Assembly (NCBI RefSeq): GCF_013373795.3
Contig: NZ_CP088022.1
Location: forward strand, 2,294,001 to 2,358,000
Length of the DNA stretch: 64,000 nt
Origin: Bradyrhizobium quebecense
GTDB lineage: Bacteria; Pseudomonadota; Alphaproteobacteria; Rhizobiales; Xanthobacteraceae
Direction of reading: 5' to 3'
The position numbers and the translations under genes were made by a program. Shown here one piece after another: positions 6,987 to 15,592 of this stretch. Position 1 is the stretch's first letter. Each line of letters opens with the position of its first letter. The notes under the pieces are model-generated. The model saw only the letters and a list, made by a program, of their open reading frames with translations. It was not told the origin of the DNA and searched no databases.

Positions 6987-7655
6987 ATGCACATCCTCCG
7001 TCCCCAATTTCGCATCGAGGACGACCACGCGCTGGCCTTTGCGGCGGCGCGCGGCTTTGGCGCCATCGTCGCCGCCGATGCGCGCGGCCCGCGGGCATCC
7101 CATGTGCCGTTCGTGATCGCGCGGCGCGACGATCGCGTGATCGTGCAGATCCATCTCACCGCGAAGAATCCGCTGGTCGAGCTCGCCGACGATATCAGGC
7201 GTTTTCTGCTGATCGTCTCCGGTGACGACGCCTACATCTCGAACGACTGGTACGTCTCGCGCGATAACGTCTCCACCTGGCTCTATGAGGCGGTGCACCT
7301 GTCGGGCGTTGCGCATCTGCGCGATCACGGGGAGAACCGCGGCCACGGCGACGCGCTGCTCGCGGTCTCCGAGGCGCGGTTGCCGAAGCAGCCGTGGGAC
7401 CTCACGCAGATGGAGCCCGGCAAGCGCGAACAGATGCTGGCAGGGATCCGGGTGATCGATATCGTCGTCGACCAGATCGAGGGCCAGTCGAAGCTCAACC
7501 AGCACAAGAGCGATGCGGACTATGTCGCGCTCGTCAACCGGCTCGCGCATGCGGAGGAGACCTCAAGCCACAGGCTTGCGGAGAAGATGCGCGCGCTGCG
7601 GCCGGAGCTTGCGTATGAGGATGGACGGTGCGTGGGGCGGGTCAGCGAAGCGTAA
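6987..7655 (+). CDS. PaiB family FMN-binding protein (222 aa)
   Basis: The split-barrel FMN-binding fold of PaiB/'FMN-binding negative transcriptional regulator' is recognisable from GFGAIVAADARGPRASHVPF, QIHLTAKNPLVELAD, then AYISNDWYVSRDNVSTWLYE and AVHLSGVAHL (matching the family's AYISPSWY...VPTWNY-x-AVH-x-G), and KLNQHKSDADYVALVNRL near the C-terminus. The length fits. The Bacillus founder was described as a repressor of sporulation and protease genes, but the fold suggests flavin or heme chemistry, so a regulatory role here is only by family name. The last residues run into a dispersed repeat. Confidence 0.85.
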   Translation: MHILRPQFRIEDDHALAFAAARGFGAIVAADARGPRASHVPFVIARRDDRVIVQIHLTAKNPLVELADDIRRFLLIVSGDDAYISNDWYVSRDNVSTWLYEAVHLSGVAHLRDHGENRGHGDALLAVSEARLPKQPWDLTQMEPGKREQMLAGIRVIDIVVDQIEGQSKLNQHKSDADYVALVNRLAHAEETSSHRLAEKMRALRPELAYEDGRCVGRVSEA

Positions 7656-7740
7656 CCCGCCGCTCCGGTGTTGCGGACCGATGGCGGATTACGCTTGCGC
7701 TGATCCGCCGTACAAAGTCGATTGGTGTGGAGGCCGCAAA
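7636..7740. repeat. Extragenic palindromic repeat, 'GGCGGGT...CGTAACCCGCC' type
   Basis: GGCGGGTCAGCGAAGCGTAACCC (left part) is followed by GGCGGATTACGCTTGCGCTGATCCGCC. Both arms are near-palindromic. The same motif recurs near 9719, 12815, 20577, 21998 and 22846. The left arm encodes the last residues of the PaiB-like gene. Confidence 0.75.
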
Positions 7741-7823
7741 CGTGTTGTTAAGATTTGCGCCGCGCCGATTTGTCCGATTCCGATTCGTTCTTTGCGAACA
7801 AAATGGAGTCGGATGGAGAACAG
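7741..7823 (+). repeat. 83-bp dispersed repeat, copy 1 of 3
   Basis: It begins TGTTGTTAAGA, has the core GATTCCGATTCGTTC then GCGAACAAA, and ends TGGAGTCGGATGG. Two more copies in the same orientation lie at about 9779-9860 and 9996-10079. Copy 1 ends one base before the stop codon of the alpha/beta hydrolase, so its reverse complement may serve as that gene's 3' end. Confidence 0.75.
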
Positions 7824-8624
7824 TTAGGGTGCGCCCTGCAGGAAGCTCGCGACCTCATCGTTGAATCGATCCGCCTGCTCGACATAGAGGATGTGAACGC
7901 CGGGCAGCAGAACGAGCTTCGCATCGGGGATCGTCGCCGCGATCGCCTCGCTGTGACTGGCCCGCGTGACGGTGTCGCTCTCACCGCCGATGACCAGGGT
8001 CGGCGCCGCGATCAGCGAGATGATGCGGCGAAGATCAACATCGCGCAGTGCGGCGTAACAGCCGGCGAGGCCGCGCGCCGGGGTGGCGCGCACCATGCCG
8101 CGGAATTCGTCGACAATCTCGTTCGGCGCAGCCAGCATCGTTGCGGGAAACCAGTTGCGCATGAAGCCGTCTGCGATTGCGTTCATATCCGGAGCGGCCA
8201 GCACGGCGCGGATCTGGTCGTCGAACGGCAGCTCTGACGCAAGATAGGACGCGGTGTTCGAGAGGATCAGGCGATCGATGTGTTCAGGCGCGAAGATACC
8301 GAGCCACTGCCCGATGAAACCGCCAAGCGACAGGCCGAGGAAATGTGCGCGATCGATCTCGAGGGCGTCGAGCAGTTCGACCACGTCGCGGCCGAGCCGG
8401 TCTATCGAATAGGCGCCCACCGGCGCGTCCGAGCTCCCGTGACCGCGGGTGTCGTAGCGGAGCAGGCGAAAGGACCGGCTGAGGGTCGGCACTGAGCGGT
8501 CCCACATGTGCAGGTTGGTGGCGATCGAGTTCGAGAGCGCGAGCACCGGCCGATCGTCGGCGCCATCGATCCGGTACGCAATCCGGCAGCCGTCCGCCGT
8601 CGTGAAGTGTTGATCGCCGCCCAT
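7824..8624 (-). CDS. Alpha/beta hydrolase, 3-oxoadipate enol-lactonase-like (266 aa)
   Basis: PcaD-type hydrolase. The oxyanion segment LALSNSIATNLHMWD, then LLRYDTRGHGSSDAP, the nucleophile elbow HFLGLSLGGFIGQWLG (Ser in G-L-S-L-G), the acid in LVIGGESDTVT and the His in LPGVHILYVEQADRFN complete the triad. PcaD opens the enol-lactone of the beta-ketoadipate pathway, but no other pca genes are in the window, so the substrate is uncertain and 'enol-lactonase-like' is as far as the sequence goes. It is divergent from a LysR regulator with a 115-base shared upstream region, the classic arrangement for a regulator and its target. Confidence 0.82.
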   Translation of the reverse strand: MGGDQHFTTADGCRIAYRIDGADDRPVLALSNSIATNLHMWDRSVPTLSRSFRLLRYDTRGHGSSDAPVGAYSIDRLGRDVVELLDALEIDRAHFLGLSLGGFIGQWLGIFAPEHIDRLILSNTASYLASELPFDDQIRAVLAAPDMNAIADGFMRNWFPATMLAAPNEIVDEFRGMVRATPARGLAGCYAALRDVDLRRIISLIAAPTLVIGGESDTVTRASHSEAIAATIPDAKLVLLPGVHILYVEQADRFNDEVASFLQGAP

Positions 8625-8707
8625 TTCGTCAATCCCTTCTCTTGGTCGAAGCCGACGGCTTCGCGTCGCGCCAGGCTAGGGCTCGCGCCCGGCAGAGAAA
8701 ATTACTA

Positions 8708-8721
8708 AGATTGATAAATCT
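8708..8721. promoter_or_regulatory. Candidate LysR-type operator
   Basis: AGATT-GATA-AATCT is a short dyad in the shared promoter region of the divergent hydrolase and LysR genes, 19 bases before the LysR start. An autoregulated LysR commonly binds such a T-N11-A dyad here. Position and symmetry only. Confidence 0.35.
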
Positions 8722-8739
8722 CTGTAGGAATTTTGGACA

Positions 8740-9678
8740 ATGGATCGGATCAAGCTCCACGACTTGCGCTGCTTCGATGCCGTCGCGACCAACGGGAGCT
8801 TCCAGGCCGCCGGCGCCGCCCTGAACCGCTCGCACCCGTCGGTGTTCGCGGCGGTCGCCCGCCTCGAGCAGCAGCTCGGCCTCACACTGTTCGACCGCAG
8901 CGGGTACCGCGTCGGGCTGACGGAGGCAGGGCGGACGTTTCATGAGCGCGCGCGGTTGACGCTGCGCGAACTCGATCTGCTGCAGACCTATGCGGACCAG
9001 CTTGTCGGCGGCGAAGAGGTTGTGCTGCGTGTCGTCATCGGTGACCTCTGCCCGCGGCCGTCCGTCCTGCAAATGCTCTCGGGATTCTTTGCCAAATATC
9101 CCAACACGCGCCTGCATTTGGAATATGAGGCTGTCGGGGGGCCTCTCGAGCGCTTGATCGATGATAACGCCGACCTCGTGTTTCATCGCGCGGACCCGTC
9201 CGATCCGCGCTTCGAACGGATCGAGCTCTCAACCACGGCCATGGTGCCGGTTGTCGCTCCCGGGTTTTTGCCATTCGCTTGGACGAAGAAGATCACGCCG
9301 GAGCAGATGCGCCCCTTCACGCAGTGCGTGATCCGTGACACGGCGCGGCGATCGTCGTCGGAAAGCTTCTTCCTGATCGACGGCGCCCATCGCTGTACCG
9401 TGCCGGATCAGATGATGAAGAAGGAGCTGATCCTGCATCGTCTCGCCTGGGGCCATCTGCCGGCGTGGCTGATCGAGGATGAGCTCAGGGATGGCCGACT
9501 GGTCAGCATCGCGGGCCCGAATTTTCCGGGTCGCGAGGAAAGTCTCGCGGCAATCCGCCATCGGCAGCATGCGCACGGACCTGTCGCGGAAGCGCTTTGG
9601 CTTCACCTTGAAGCGTGGCCGCTCACGCGGCGCGCAGGGCGGGGTAGCCAACGGATGCGCGCGAAGCGTCGCCGATGA
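8740..9678 (+). CDS. LysR-type transcriptional regulator (312 aa)
   Basis: Residues 1-62 form the LysR winged helix: LHDLRCFDAVATNGSFQAAG, then ALNRSHPSVFAAVARLEQQL, then LTLFDRSGYRVGLTEAGRTF. Residues about 90-300 are the effector-binding domain (VVIGDLCPRPSVLQMLSGFF, ADLVFHRADPSDPRF). The helix-turn-helix has His-Pro-Ser-Val-Phe in place of the usual Q-P-A-V-S, a common variant. The last 20 residues are basic (RRAGRGSQRMRAKRRR), unusual for the family. It is divergent from the PcaD-like hydrolase and probably controls it. Confidence 0.9.
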   Translation: MDRIKLHDLRCFDAVATNGSFQAAGAALNRSHPSVFAAVARLEQQLGLTLFDRSGYRVGLTEAGRTFHERARLTLRELDLLQTYADQLVGGEEVVLRVVIGDLCPRPSVLQMLSGFFAKYPNTRLHLEYEAVGGPLERLIDDNADLVFHRADPSDPRFERIELSTTAMVPVVAPGFLPFAWTKKITPEQMRPFTQCVIRDTARRSSSESFFLIDGAHRCTVPDQMMKKELILHRLAWGHLPAWLIEDELRDGRLVSIAGPNFPGREESLAAIRHRQHAHGPVAEALWLHLEAWPLTRRAGRGSQRMRAKRRR

Positions 9679-9778
9679 CGCGCGAGCCGTAGCGCGCCGG
9701 CACGACGATGTCGAGCGAGGGCGGATTACGCTTGCACTGATCCGCGTCAAGAGCGCATCCGCAGCAAGTTTACGCAAA

Positions 9779-9860
9779 CGCGTTGTTAAGAATCGCTTCG
9801 CGCTGATTTTTCGATTCCGATTCGTTCCTCGCGAACAAACTGGAGTCGGATGGGGAACAC
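9779..9860 (+). repeat. 83-bp dispersed repeat, copy 2 of 3
   Basis: It shares GATTCCGATTCGTTCCTCGC, then GAACAAACTGGAGTCGGATG, with copy 3 almost base for base. It is preceded by GGCGGATTACGCTTGCACTG (9721 onward), the same partner element that precedes copy 1, so repeat pairs appear to have moved together. Confidence 0.75.
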
Positions 9861-9995
9861 GGCCGTGGTGTGAATCGTCGCTTGATCGGTGAAGCGATCG
9901 ACCGCATTGGGCATCGAAATGCGCGGAGATATTCCATGCCGGGAGCAATTATCCCATCTCGGGACAACATTAGCCGCTCGGACACGTCGGGTACA

Positions 9996-10079
9996 TACGT
10001 TTTGTTAGGGCCTGGGCCGCGCCGATTTTCTCGATTCCGATTCGTTCCTCGCGAACAAACTGGAGTCAGATGCAGAACG
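9996..10079 (+). repeat. 83-bp dispersed repeat, copy 3 of 3
   Basis: The right half is near-identical to copy 2 (the shared GATTCCGATTCG core, GAGTCAGATG for GAGTCGGATG). The left half diverges (TTTGTTAGGGCCTGGGCC). It ends about 60 bases before the next start codon. Confidence 0.7.
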
Positions 10080-10140
10080 GAGCTGTCGCGCGCGATGCGT
10101 TTCTCTGCTCCACTCGGTGCCCACAAGAGAGATCGCACCG

Positions 10141-10890
10141 ATGGCCAAGAAGACAGGCAAGAGGACAAGCAGGAAGACAGGCAAGAAGGCGAAAAAGCCC
10201 GCGTCGCGCCGGACGGTGCTGGCGATCGACATTGGTGGCACGCATGTGAAGGTCATGACCGACAAGGAGCGCATCAAGCGCGAATTCGAGTCAGGTCCAA
10301 CTTTGTCCGCCACCGAGATGGTGCGGCAGGTCAAGGCGCTGACCAGGGACTGGTCCTATCACGTGATCTCGATCGGCTATCCCGGCCCGGTGGTCCACAA
10401 CCGTCCGCTGGCGGAGCCGCACAATCTCGGCCGCGGCTGGGCCGGTTTTGATTTTCACAGCGCGTTCGGCCGGCCCGTGAAGGTGGTCAACGATGCGCTG
10501 ATGCAGGCGATCGGCAGCTATCAGGGCGGGCGGATGCTGTTTCTCGGCCTCGGCACCGGGCTTGGCTCGGCGATGATCGTGGAGGGCGTTTACGAGCCGA
10601 TGGAGCTCGGTCATTTGCCTTACCACAGGGACGAGACGTTCGAGGATTACGTCGGCGCCGCCGGCCTCGAGCGGCGCGGCCGGAAGAAATGGCGCAAGAG
10701 CGTCGACGACGTCATTGCGCGGCTATCCGCGGCGCTGGAGCCCGACTACATCGTGCTCGGCGGCGGCAATGCCGACAAGGTCGACAACCCGCCGCCGAAC
10801 GTGAGGTTCGGCGACAACGCCAACGCATTCGAGGGTGGCTTCCGGATGTGGAAGAGGGCAACGCGCAAGACGCTCGGTGCGCGTCGGTGA
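10141..10890 (+). CDS. ROK-family kinase, polyphosphate glucokinase-like (249 aa)
   Basis: ROK/actin-like ATPase fold. The phosphate-1 loop is LAIDIGGTHVKVMTD (residues about 25-40). The YPGPVV segment and VKVVNDALMQAIGSYQGG carry the catalytic Asp (in N-D-A). The GLGTGLGSAMIVEG motif and LEPDYIVLGGGNA match polyphosphate glucokinases and their proteobacterial homologues. A Lys/Arg-rich N-terminal extension (KKTGKRTSRKTGKKAKKPA) precedes the domain; such tails can bind polyphosphate or nucleic acid. ATG 10141 is preferred over an upstream GTG (10117). The phosphate donor cannot be read from sequence. Confidence 0.8.
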   Translation: MAKKTGKRTSRKTGKKAKKPASRRTVLAIDIGGTHVKVMTDKERIKREFESGPTLSATEMVRQVKALTRDWSYHVISIGYPGPVVHNRPLAEPHNLGRGWAGFDFHSAFGRPVKVVNDALMQAIGSYQGGRMLFLGLGTGLGSAMIVEGVYEPMELGHLPYHRDETFEDYVGAAGLERRGRKKWRKSVDDVIARLSAALEPDYIVLGGGNADKVDNPPPNVRFGDNANAFEGGFRMWKRATRKTLGARR

Positions 10891-11019
10891 AACTGGAACC
10901 GCCACCAAATTGCCGCAACTGCCGAAGTTTCGCGCTGCTCGTCACCCCTGTTGCCGGAACTGATTGGGTGCGCCGCTCGTTTTATGCGGCATGACATCCC
11001 GTTCCATGAGGAGTGACTG

Positions 11020-11280
11020 ATGCGAAGCTTGATTATTCCCGCCATTGCGGCGTTGGCGATCGGCGCGGCGACGCCGGCGATGGCCTATGATTCCGGCAGC
11101 CAGATCTCGATGGAGGCAGCCCTCGACGTCGCGACCAATCTCGGCATCGTGACGGTGTCCAACACCCAGTTCCTCGGCGACGAGTGGGAAGTCGAGGGCC
11201 GTGACCGGCTCGGCCGCTGGATGCAGGTCGATGTCGATGCGCGGACCGGCGAGGTGCGCAATGTGGATCGCAGCTGGTAG
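11020..11280 (+). CDS. Secreted PepSY-domain-like protein (86 aa)
   Basis: ATG 11020 follows GAGGAGTGACTG. Residues 1-22 are a signal peptide (IPAIAALAIGAATPAMA, AMA cleavage). The mature 64 residues look like a single PepSY unit: helix ISMEAALDVATNLGIVTV, then strands DEWEVEGRDRLGRWMQVDVD and TGEVRNVDRSW. PepSY domains are periplasmic and often inhibit or dock to other proteins. Probably monocistronic. Confidence 0.8.
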   Translation: MRSLIIPAIAALAIGAATPAMAYDSGSQISMEAALDVATNLGIVTVSNTQFLGDEWEVEGRDRLGRWMQVDVDARTGEVRNVDRSW

Positions 11281-11369
11281 CCGTATTCACCGCAGCGTGA
11301 GCGCCGGCGATCGGTCCTGATGTCATCAGGTAGGTGACATCGCGAACGTACGACGTGGGTTACGGTTTT

Positions 11370-11407
11370 CGGACGGCCGGCGGCGCAGGGCGCACGCCGG
11401 CCGTCCG
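11370..11407. repeat. 13-bp perfect inverted repeat (hairpin)
   Basis: CGGACGGCCGGCG (11370-11382) and CGCCGGCCGTCCG (11395-11407) are perfectly complementary with a 12-base spacer. No U-tract follows on the plus strand (TTATCC). It may be a terminator without U-tract for the PepSY gene or a leader structure for the next gene. Confidence 0.6.
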
Positions 11408-11523
11408 TTATCCAGAGTGTTCGACGCAGTGTTTTGGCGGAATGGCACAAAGGTGGAGTATGCTTGCGGCAGATTCTTATGGATCAGCCGATGCGGCGAT
11501 CCCTCGAGACAAGGAGACTGGCC

Positions 11524-12807
11524 GTGGTCAAACCGTTTCCGTCCAGAACCCACATCGGCAACCACCTGCTGCATCCGGAAACCCAGATGCTGAACTACGG
11601 CTACGATCCGCAGCTGTCGGAGGGCGCCGTCAAGCCGCCGGTATTTTTGACCTCGACCTTCGTGTTCAGGACCGCCGAGGACGGCAAGGACTTTTTCGAC
11701 TTCGTCTCGGGCCGGCGCGAGCCTCCGGAAGGCATGGGGGCGGGACTGGTCTATTCGCGTTTCAATCATCCGAACAGCGAGATCGTCGAGGACCGGCTCG
11801 CGATCTATGAGCGCACCGAGAGCTGCGCGCTGTTCTCCTCCGGCATGTCGGCGATCTCGACCACGGTGCTGGCTTTCGCGCGGCCCGGCGACGTCATCCT
11901 GCACTCGCAGCCGCTTTATGGCGGCACGGAGACGCTGTTCAGCAGGACGCTGGCGGGGTTCTCGATTCAAGCCGTCGGCTTTGCCGACGGCCTCGACGAG
12001 ACCATCGTCCGCGCTGCTGCCGACGAGGCCATGAAGAAGGGCCGCGTCGCGATGATCTTCATCGAGACGCCGGCCAATCCGACCAACGGCCAGGTCGATA
12101 TCGCGCTTGTCAGGCGCGTCGCCGACGCGATCGGCAAGGCGCAGGGTTTTACCCCGATCATCGCCTGCGACAACACGCTGCTCGGGCCGGTGTTTCAGCG
12201 CCCGATCGAGCACGGCGCTGACCTCTCGCTGTACTCGCTGACCAAATATGTCGGCGGCCATTCCGACCTGATCGCGGGCGCGGCGCTCGGCTCGAAGAAG
12301 CTGATGAAGGACGTCAAGGCGCTGCGCGGCGCGATCGGCACCCAGCTCGATCCGCATTCCTGCTGGATGATCAGCCGATCGCTGGAAACGCTCAGCCTGC
12401 GCATGGAGAAGGCCGACCGCAATGCGCGCATCGTCGCCGACTATTTGCGCGACCATCCCAAGGTGGCCGAGGTGCATTATCTCGGCCATCACGACGCGGC
12501 GTCGCCGGCGGGGCGTGTGTTCGCAAGCCAAAGCTCTGGCGCCGGCTCGACCTTCTCGTTCGACATCGTCGGCGGGCAGGCCGCGGCGGAGAAATTCCTC
12601 AACAGCTTGCAAATATTCAAGCTCGCGGTGAGTCTCGGCGGCACCGAGTCACTCGCGAGCTTGCCTGCGACGATGACGCATTCCGGCGTGCCGGCCGACA
12701 TCAGGAAGAAGATCGGGGTGCTGGATACGACGATCCGGCTCTCGATCGGGATCGAGCATCCGTCCGATCTGGTCGCCGACATCGCGCAGGCATTGAGCAG
12801 GGTGTGA
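11524..12807 (+). CDS. Cystathionine gamma-synthase family PLP enzyme (427 aa)
   Basis: Cys/Met-metabolism PLP-dependent enzyme. The start is GTG 11524, behind AAGGAGA; the longer ORF from 11434 has no good site. Features: [37 protein letters not shown] (the Tyr/Arg phosphate contacts), [29 protein letters not shown], the strand ending [19 protein letters not shown], and the PLP lysine in [17 protein letters not shown] (about Lys241). C-terminal [20 protein letters not shown] is typical. It could be a gamma-synthase, gamma-lyase or sulfhydrylase; sequence motifs alone do not separate these. No SAM riboswitch core is visible upstream. Confidence 0.85.
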   Translation: MVKPFPSRTHIGNHLLHPETQMLNYGYDPQLSEGAVKPPVFLTSTFVFRTAEDGKDFFDFVSGRREPPEGMGAGLVYSRFNHPNSEIVEDRLAIYERTESCALFSSGMSAISTTVLAFARPGDVILHSQPLYGGTETLFSRTLAGFSIQAVGFADGLDETIVRAAADEAMKKGRVAMIFIETPANPTNGQVDIALVRRVADAIGKAQGFTPIIACDNTLLGPVFQRPIEHGADLSLYSLTKYVGGHSDLIAGAALGSKKLMKDVKALRGAIGTQLDPHSCWMISRSLETLSLRMEKADRNARIVADYLRDHPKVAEVHYLGHHDAASPAGRVFASQSSGAGSTFSFDIVGGQAAAEKFLNSLQIFKLAVSLGGTESLASLPATMTHSGVPADIRKKIGVLDTTIRLSIGIEHPSDLVADIAQALSRV

Positions 12808-12814
12808 GCAAATG

Positions 12815-12935
12815 CGTCGGGCGAGTTAGCGTAAGCGTAACCCGCCGACACTGACGCGAGAAACGGCGGATTTTGCCTTCCGCCTTTGCTCGTTGAGTTA
12901 CGGCGGACGTAGTCGGTTAATCCGCCCTACGTATT
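12815..12935. repeat. Extragenic palindromic repeat
   Basis: GGGCGAGTTAGCGTAAGCGTAACCC leads, followed by AACGGCGGATTTTGCC and TTAATCCGCCCTACG. This is a member of the 'GGCGGGT...GCGTAACCCGCC...GGCGGATTACG' family seen five more times in the window. It fills most of the gap before the monooxygenase-like gene. Confidence 0.7.
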
Positions 12936-12948
12936 TTTGGAGAGGCGC

Positions 12949-13260
12949 ATGTTGACGATCACGGCGGTCATCCGGGCGAAGAGAGGGCACGAAGCGACAA
13001 TGCGGCAGGCATTGCTCGATGTTGTCGAGCATGTCCGGGCCAACGAGCCATCCATTGTCGGCTACCACGTGTCGCAGGATGCATCGGATCCCTGCGTGTT
13101 CGCGACCTACGAGCGATACCTTGATCAGGCGGCCATGGACCGGCACAACAATTCGCCGGCCGTGGCGCAGTTCTTCGATGTGGCGAAGCCTATCCTCGAC
13201 GGCGATGTGATCTTGGTGTCGGCGAACGAGATTGCGAGCGTAGGGCGGGTGGTCGGCTGA
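12949..13260 (+). CDS. Antibiotic biosynthesis monooxygenase (ABM) domain protein (103 aa)
   Basis: Single dimeric alpha/beta ferredoxin-like ABM domain: LTITAVIRAKRGHEATMRQA, then VVEHVRANEPSIVGYHVSQD, CVFATYERYLDQAAMDRHN, and SPAVAQFFDVAKPIL. The family includes quinol monooxygenases (YgiN-like) and heme-degrading enzymes, and the layout here fits the YgiN side (E-x-x-x-D...H-x-x-S/T). ATG 12949 follows AGAGGCGC; the ORF start at 12937 lies in the repeat. Cytoplasmic and monocistronic. Confidence 0.85.
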   Translation: MLTITAVIRAKRGHEATMRQALLDVVEHVRANEPSIVGYHVSQDASDPCVFATYERYLDQAAMDRHNNSPAVAQFFDVAKPILDGDVILVSANEIASVGRVVG

Positions 13261-13280
13261 TCCGCTCGGTATTGCGCTCG

Positions 13281-13631
13281 CTAGGCCTTCTTCACGAACT
13301 CCGACTTCAGGTTCATCGCGCCGATGCCATCGATCTTGCAGGCGATGTTGTGTCCATCGCTCCCCTCGGTGAGGCGGATGTTCCGGACCTTGGTGCCACC
13401 CTTGATGACCGACGACGAGCCCTTGACCTTGAGGTCCTTGATCACGACGACACTGTCGCCATCGGTCAGCTGGTTGCCGTGCGCATCACGTACGCCGGCT
13501 TCCTGGGCAGTCTCGGCAGCAGCCGCCGCATCGGCACTCCATTCATGGGCGCATTCCGGACAGACCCAGAGAGCGCCATCCTGATAGGCATGCTCGGAAT
13601 TGCATTTCGGGCAGTTCGTTGAGGCGTCCAT
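13281..13631 (-). CDS. YjdM/PhnA family zinc-ribbon protein (116 aa)
   Basis: N-terminal zinc ribbon ([25 protein letters not shown], with two C-x-x-C pairs about 20 residues apart) followed by an SH3-like PhnA domain: [40 protein letters not shown], then [20 protein letters not shown]. This is the whole YjdM (formerly PhnA) protein; it was once linked to alkylphosphonate use, but no phn genes are nearby and the true function is unresolved. Started at ATG 13631; codons upstream have no homology. Confidence 0.9.
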   Translation of the reverse strand: MDASTNCPKCNSEHAYQDGALWVCPECAHEWSADAAAAAETAQEAGVRDAHGNQLTDGDSVVVIKDLKVKGSSSVIKGGTKVRNIRLTEGSDGHNIACKIDGIGAMNLKSEFVKKA

Positions 13632-13785
13632 CGCCGGTCTCATCCCCTTGTGGCGAGGGCACCGTAGGGTCATGTCCCGGCAAAGCAAGCGAAAAAAGGC
13701 AACCGGAAGCCTGGCGGAGGCAGACGCGGAGGTCCGCCCGGGCAGGGCAGCTTGGCTTGTCGCTGCTGACGCCGGCTGCGCGGTG

Positions 13786-14502
13786 TCAAACCGGCGAGAT
13801 CTTGCCGGTTGCCAGATCATAGGTCGCCCCGACCACCTTCAATTTTCCTGATTGCACGAAGTTGGACAGGATCGGCCTTGCCGTTTCGAGCCGGCGAACG
13901 CCACGGCGGATATTCTCCGTGATTGCGGCCGCCAGCAGGTCATCCGGCTTGTTCTTCTTGGCGGCTTCGACCGCCGGCTTGATCTCGTGAATCAACTGCG
14001 GCAGATGGCCCGGCAGCGTGACCTTGTCCTTGAGCACCTTGATGGCCGCGTCGACCGCGCCGCAGTTGGTATGGCCGAGCACCATGACCAGCGGTGTGTT
14101 CAGGAACTTCACCGTGTATTCGAGGCTGGCAAGGCCATCGTCGTTGACGAAGTTTCCGGCGACGCGCACGACGAACAGGTCGCCCGGCGCCTGGTCGAAA
14201 GCGAGTTCGGGGGCAACGCGCGAATCGGCGCAGCTCAGGATGGCGGCGAAGGGATATTGGGCGGTGGTGCGCGCGGCGCGCCCGGCCGAATAGTCCTTGT
14301 TGGCAGAGGTGTTCGCGGCATAGCGGGCGTTGCCGTCCATCAACCGCTTCAGCGCCTCGTCCGGCGAGATCGCGTTCTGCGGCGCGGCCGATTGCGCCGA
14401 AACGTCCCGCAGCGACAGGGCCGCAGCGCTCGCGAACGCCGCGCCGCCCCACAGCAGGCTGCGACGGGACAGCCGAGGCATATGGAAACAGTCGTTACAC
14501 AT
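13786..14502 (-). CDS. Beta-class carbonic anhydrase with Tat signal (238 aa)
   Basis: The start at ATG 14502 follows AAGGGGG. After MCNDCFHMP comes a twin-arginine signal, [20 protein letters not shown], so the enzyme is exported folded. The beta-carbonic anhydrase zinc ligands and active-site dyad are visible: [12 protein letters not shown] (Cys, Asp-Ser-Arg) and [13 protein letters not shown] (His, Cys). The substrate-binding [19 protein letters not shown] and the C-terminal [16 protein letters not shown] are also family-typical. Reaction: CO2 hydration in the periplasm. It is divergent from the winged-helix gene with a 166-base shared upstream region. Confidence 0.92.
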   Translation of the reverse strand: MCNDCFHMPRLSRRSLLWGGAAFASAAALSLRDVSAQSAAPQNAISPDEALKRLMDGNARYAANTSANKDYSAGRAARTTAQYPFAAILSCADSRVAPELAFDQAPGDLFVVRVAGNFVNDDGLASLEYTVKFLNTPLVMVLGHTNCGAVDAAIKVLKDKVTLPGHLPQLIHEIKPAVEAAKKNKPDDLLAAAITENIRRGVRRLETARPILSNFVQSGKLKVVGATYDLATGKISPV

Positions 14503-14640
14503 GATGAGCCCCCTTGTGAGCTTGCGCGCCTGAAGATGGTGCGGGACATCGGCCTCGCCGGACCGGATGTGCATCGACCCGGTTCGCCGCGCATTCCGGA
14601 ATATCGAGCGCTCGATTATTGCTCCGGGCGCGAGGCGGCT

Positions 14641-14658
14641 GCAAAGTCCAAACTTTGC
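14641..14658. promoter_or_regulatory. Palindromic operator candidate
   Basis: GCAAAGT-CCAA-ACTTTGC is a perfect 7-bp inverted repeat, 10 bases before the winged-helix gene's start codon and inside the region shared with the divergent carbonic anhydrase. Autorepression or control of both genes by the winged-helix protein is a reasonable guess. Confidence 0.45.
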
Positions 14659-14668
14659 AGGGATTCGC

Positions 14669-15580
14669 ATGGCCAGCGCACCACACGATCACGGAGACGA
14701 CATTCTCTACCCGTCGGTCCGCGCATATGCCGCGACCGACACGTGGACGCTTGCAAGACAATTGATTCAAATGGGGGGATTTCGCGCCGCGCTGGCGCAG
14801 TATTGCGAAGCGATGACGCGGCCGCCGGCCGTGCCCTGGCCGGTGAACAAGGTGTTCGCCCAGAAGCTGCGCTACATCGTCTGCTTCACCCTGATCGGAA
14901 ATTACGCGCGCTGGCGCCGCGTCGGCGGTGAGCCACCCACGCTGACTGCCCTGCAACGGACGGCGCCGGCAAGCGCCCGGCAGATCGCCGGGTTCGTCAA
15001 TGCGCTCCGGCACGGCGGCTATGTCGTCGCCGAACGGCATGCCAGCGACCGGCGCGCCATCTGCTTGCGGCCATCCTCCGCGCTGTTGCGGGAGATCGCG
15101 CGCTCGCCGTTGGCGTTCCTCGATGCGGCCGAACGCATCCTTCCGCCGGCAGCGCAGATCGCCGCCGACGTCAGTGGCGACGACGATCGGCTCGCCGACT
15201 GGATCCGTCTGTCCGTCGAACGATTCCAGGCGAACGACATCCTGTTCGCCCCCTTTGCCACTATCGTCCATTTCACCGAGCACGATTGCGGATATCCGCT
15301 GCTGGCCGCCGTGATGGGCGCGCATTACGCCGCGCTCTCGCCGCACGCGCCACCGGCGCTGTCCCTGACATATTCCGTGCTGGCCGAGCGGTTTCAGGTC
15401 TCCCGCCAGCATATCGGCAATCTGCTGACCGAGGCGGAGCGGCGCGGATGGTTCACGGTGGCGCATAGAGGCCGCTCGGTTGCCGTCTCGGACGAACTGG
15501 TGCGCGAGTTCGAGACATGGGCAGCGGGCCAGATGGCCCATTACCGGATCATCGCCGCCTCAGCCGGCATGCCGAAGTGA
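14669..15580 (+). CDS. Winged-helix transcriptional regulator, Crp-like HTH (303 aa)
   Basis: No ligand-binding domain is recognised in the first 220 residues. The C-terminal segment SLTYSVLAERFQVSRQHIGN, then LLTEAERRGWFTVAHRGRSVA, is a good Crp/Fnr-type winged helix (SRQHIGNL in the recognition helix), and an earlier stretch PASARQIAGFVNALRHGGYV also resembles a helix-turn-helix of the MarR type. ATG 14669 is preferred; the longer frame from 14567 overlaps the promoter region. Likely regulator of the divergent carbonic anhydrase or of itself. Confidence 0.65.
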   Translation: MASAPHDHGDDILYPSVRAYAATDTWTLARQLIQMGGFRAALAQYCEAMTRPPAVPWPVNKVFAQKLRYIVCFTLIGNYARWRRVGGEPPTLTALQRTAPASARQIAGFVNALRHGGYVVAERHASDRRAICLRPSSALLREIARSPLAFLDAAERILPPAAQIAADVSGDDDRLADWIRLSVERFQANDILFAPFATIVHFTEHDCGYPLLAAVMGAHYAALSPHAPPALSLTYSVLAERFQVSRQHIGNLLTEAERRGWFTVAHRGRSVAVSDELVREFETWAAGQMAHYRIIAASAGMPK

Positions 15581-15592
15581 TTCTGCAGGATC

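Larger units (their letters stand above)
9679..10140. other. Intergenic region made largely of repeats
   Basis: This 462-base gap holds a REP-type half element (about 9719-9778), two copies of the 83-bp repeat, and about 130 bases of unique sequence between them. Reading frames here repeat the same CSRGTNRNR-type peptide, which comes from the repeat and not from a gene. Confidence 0.65.

Noticed and set aside
9770..10334. Minus-strand frames giving CSRGTNRNR-type peptides
   Set aside because: They are the translated reverse of the 83-bp repeat, appearing in each copy; no ribosome-binding sites.
11281..11523. SAM-II riboswitch before the cystathionine gamma-synthase family gene
   Set aside because: The conserved SAM-II core is missing; only a perfect hairpin without further SAM-type elements is present.
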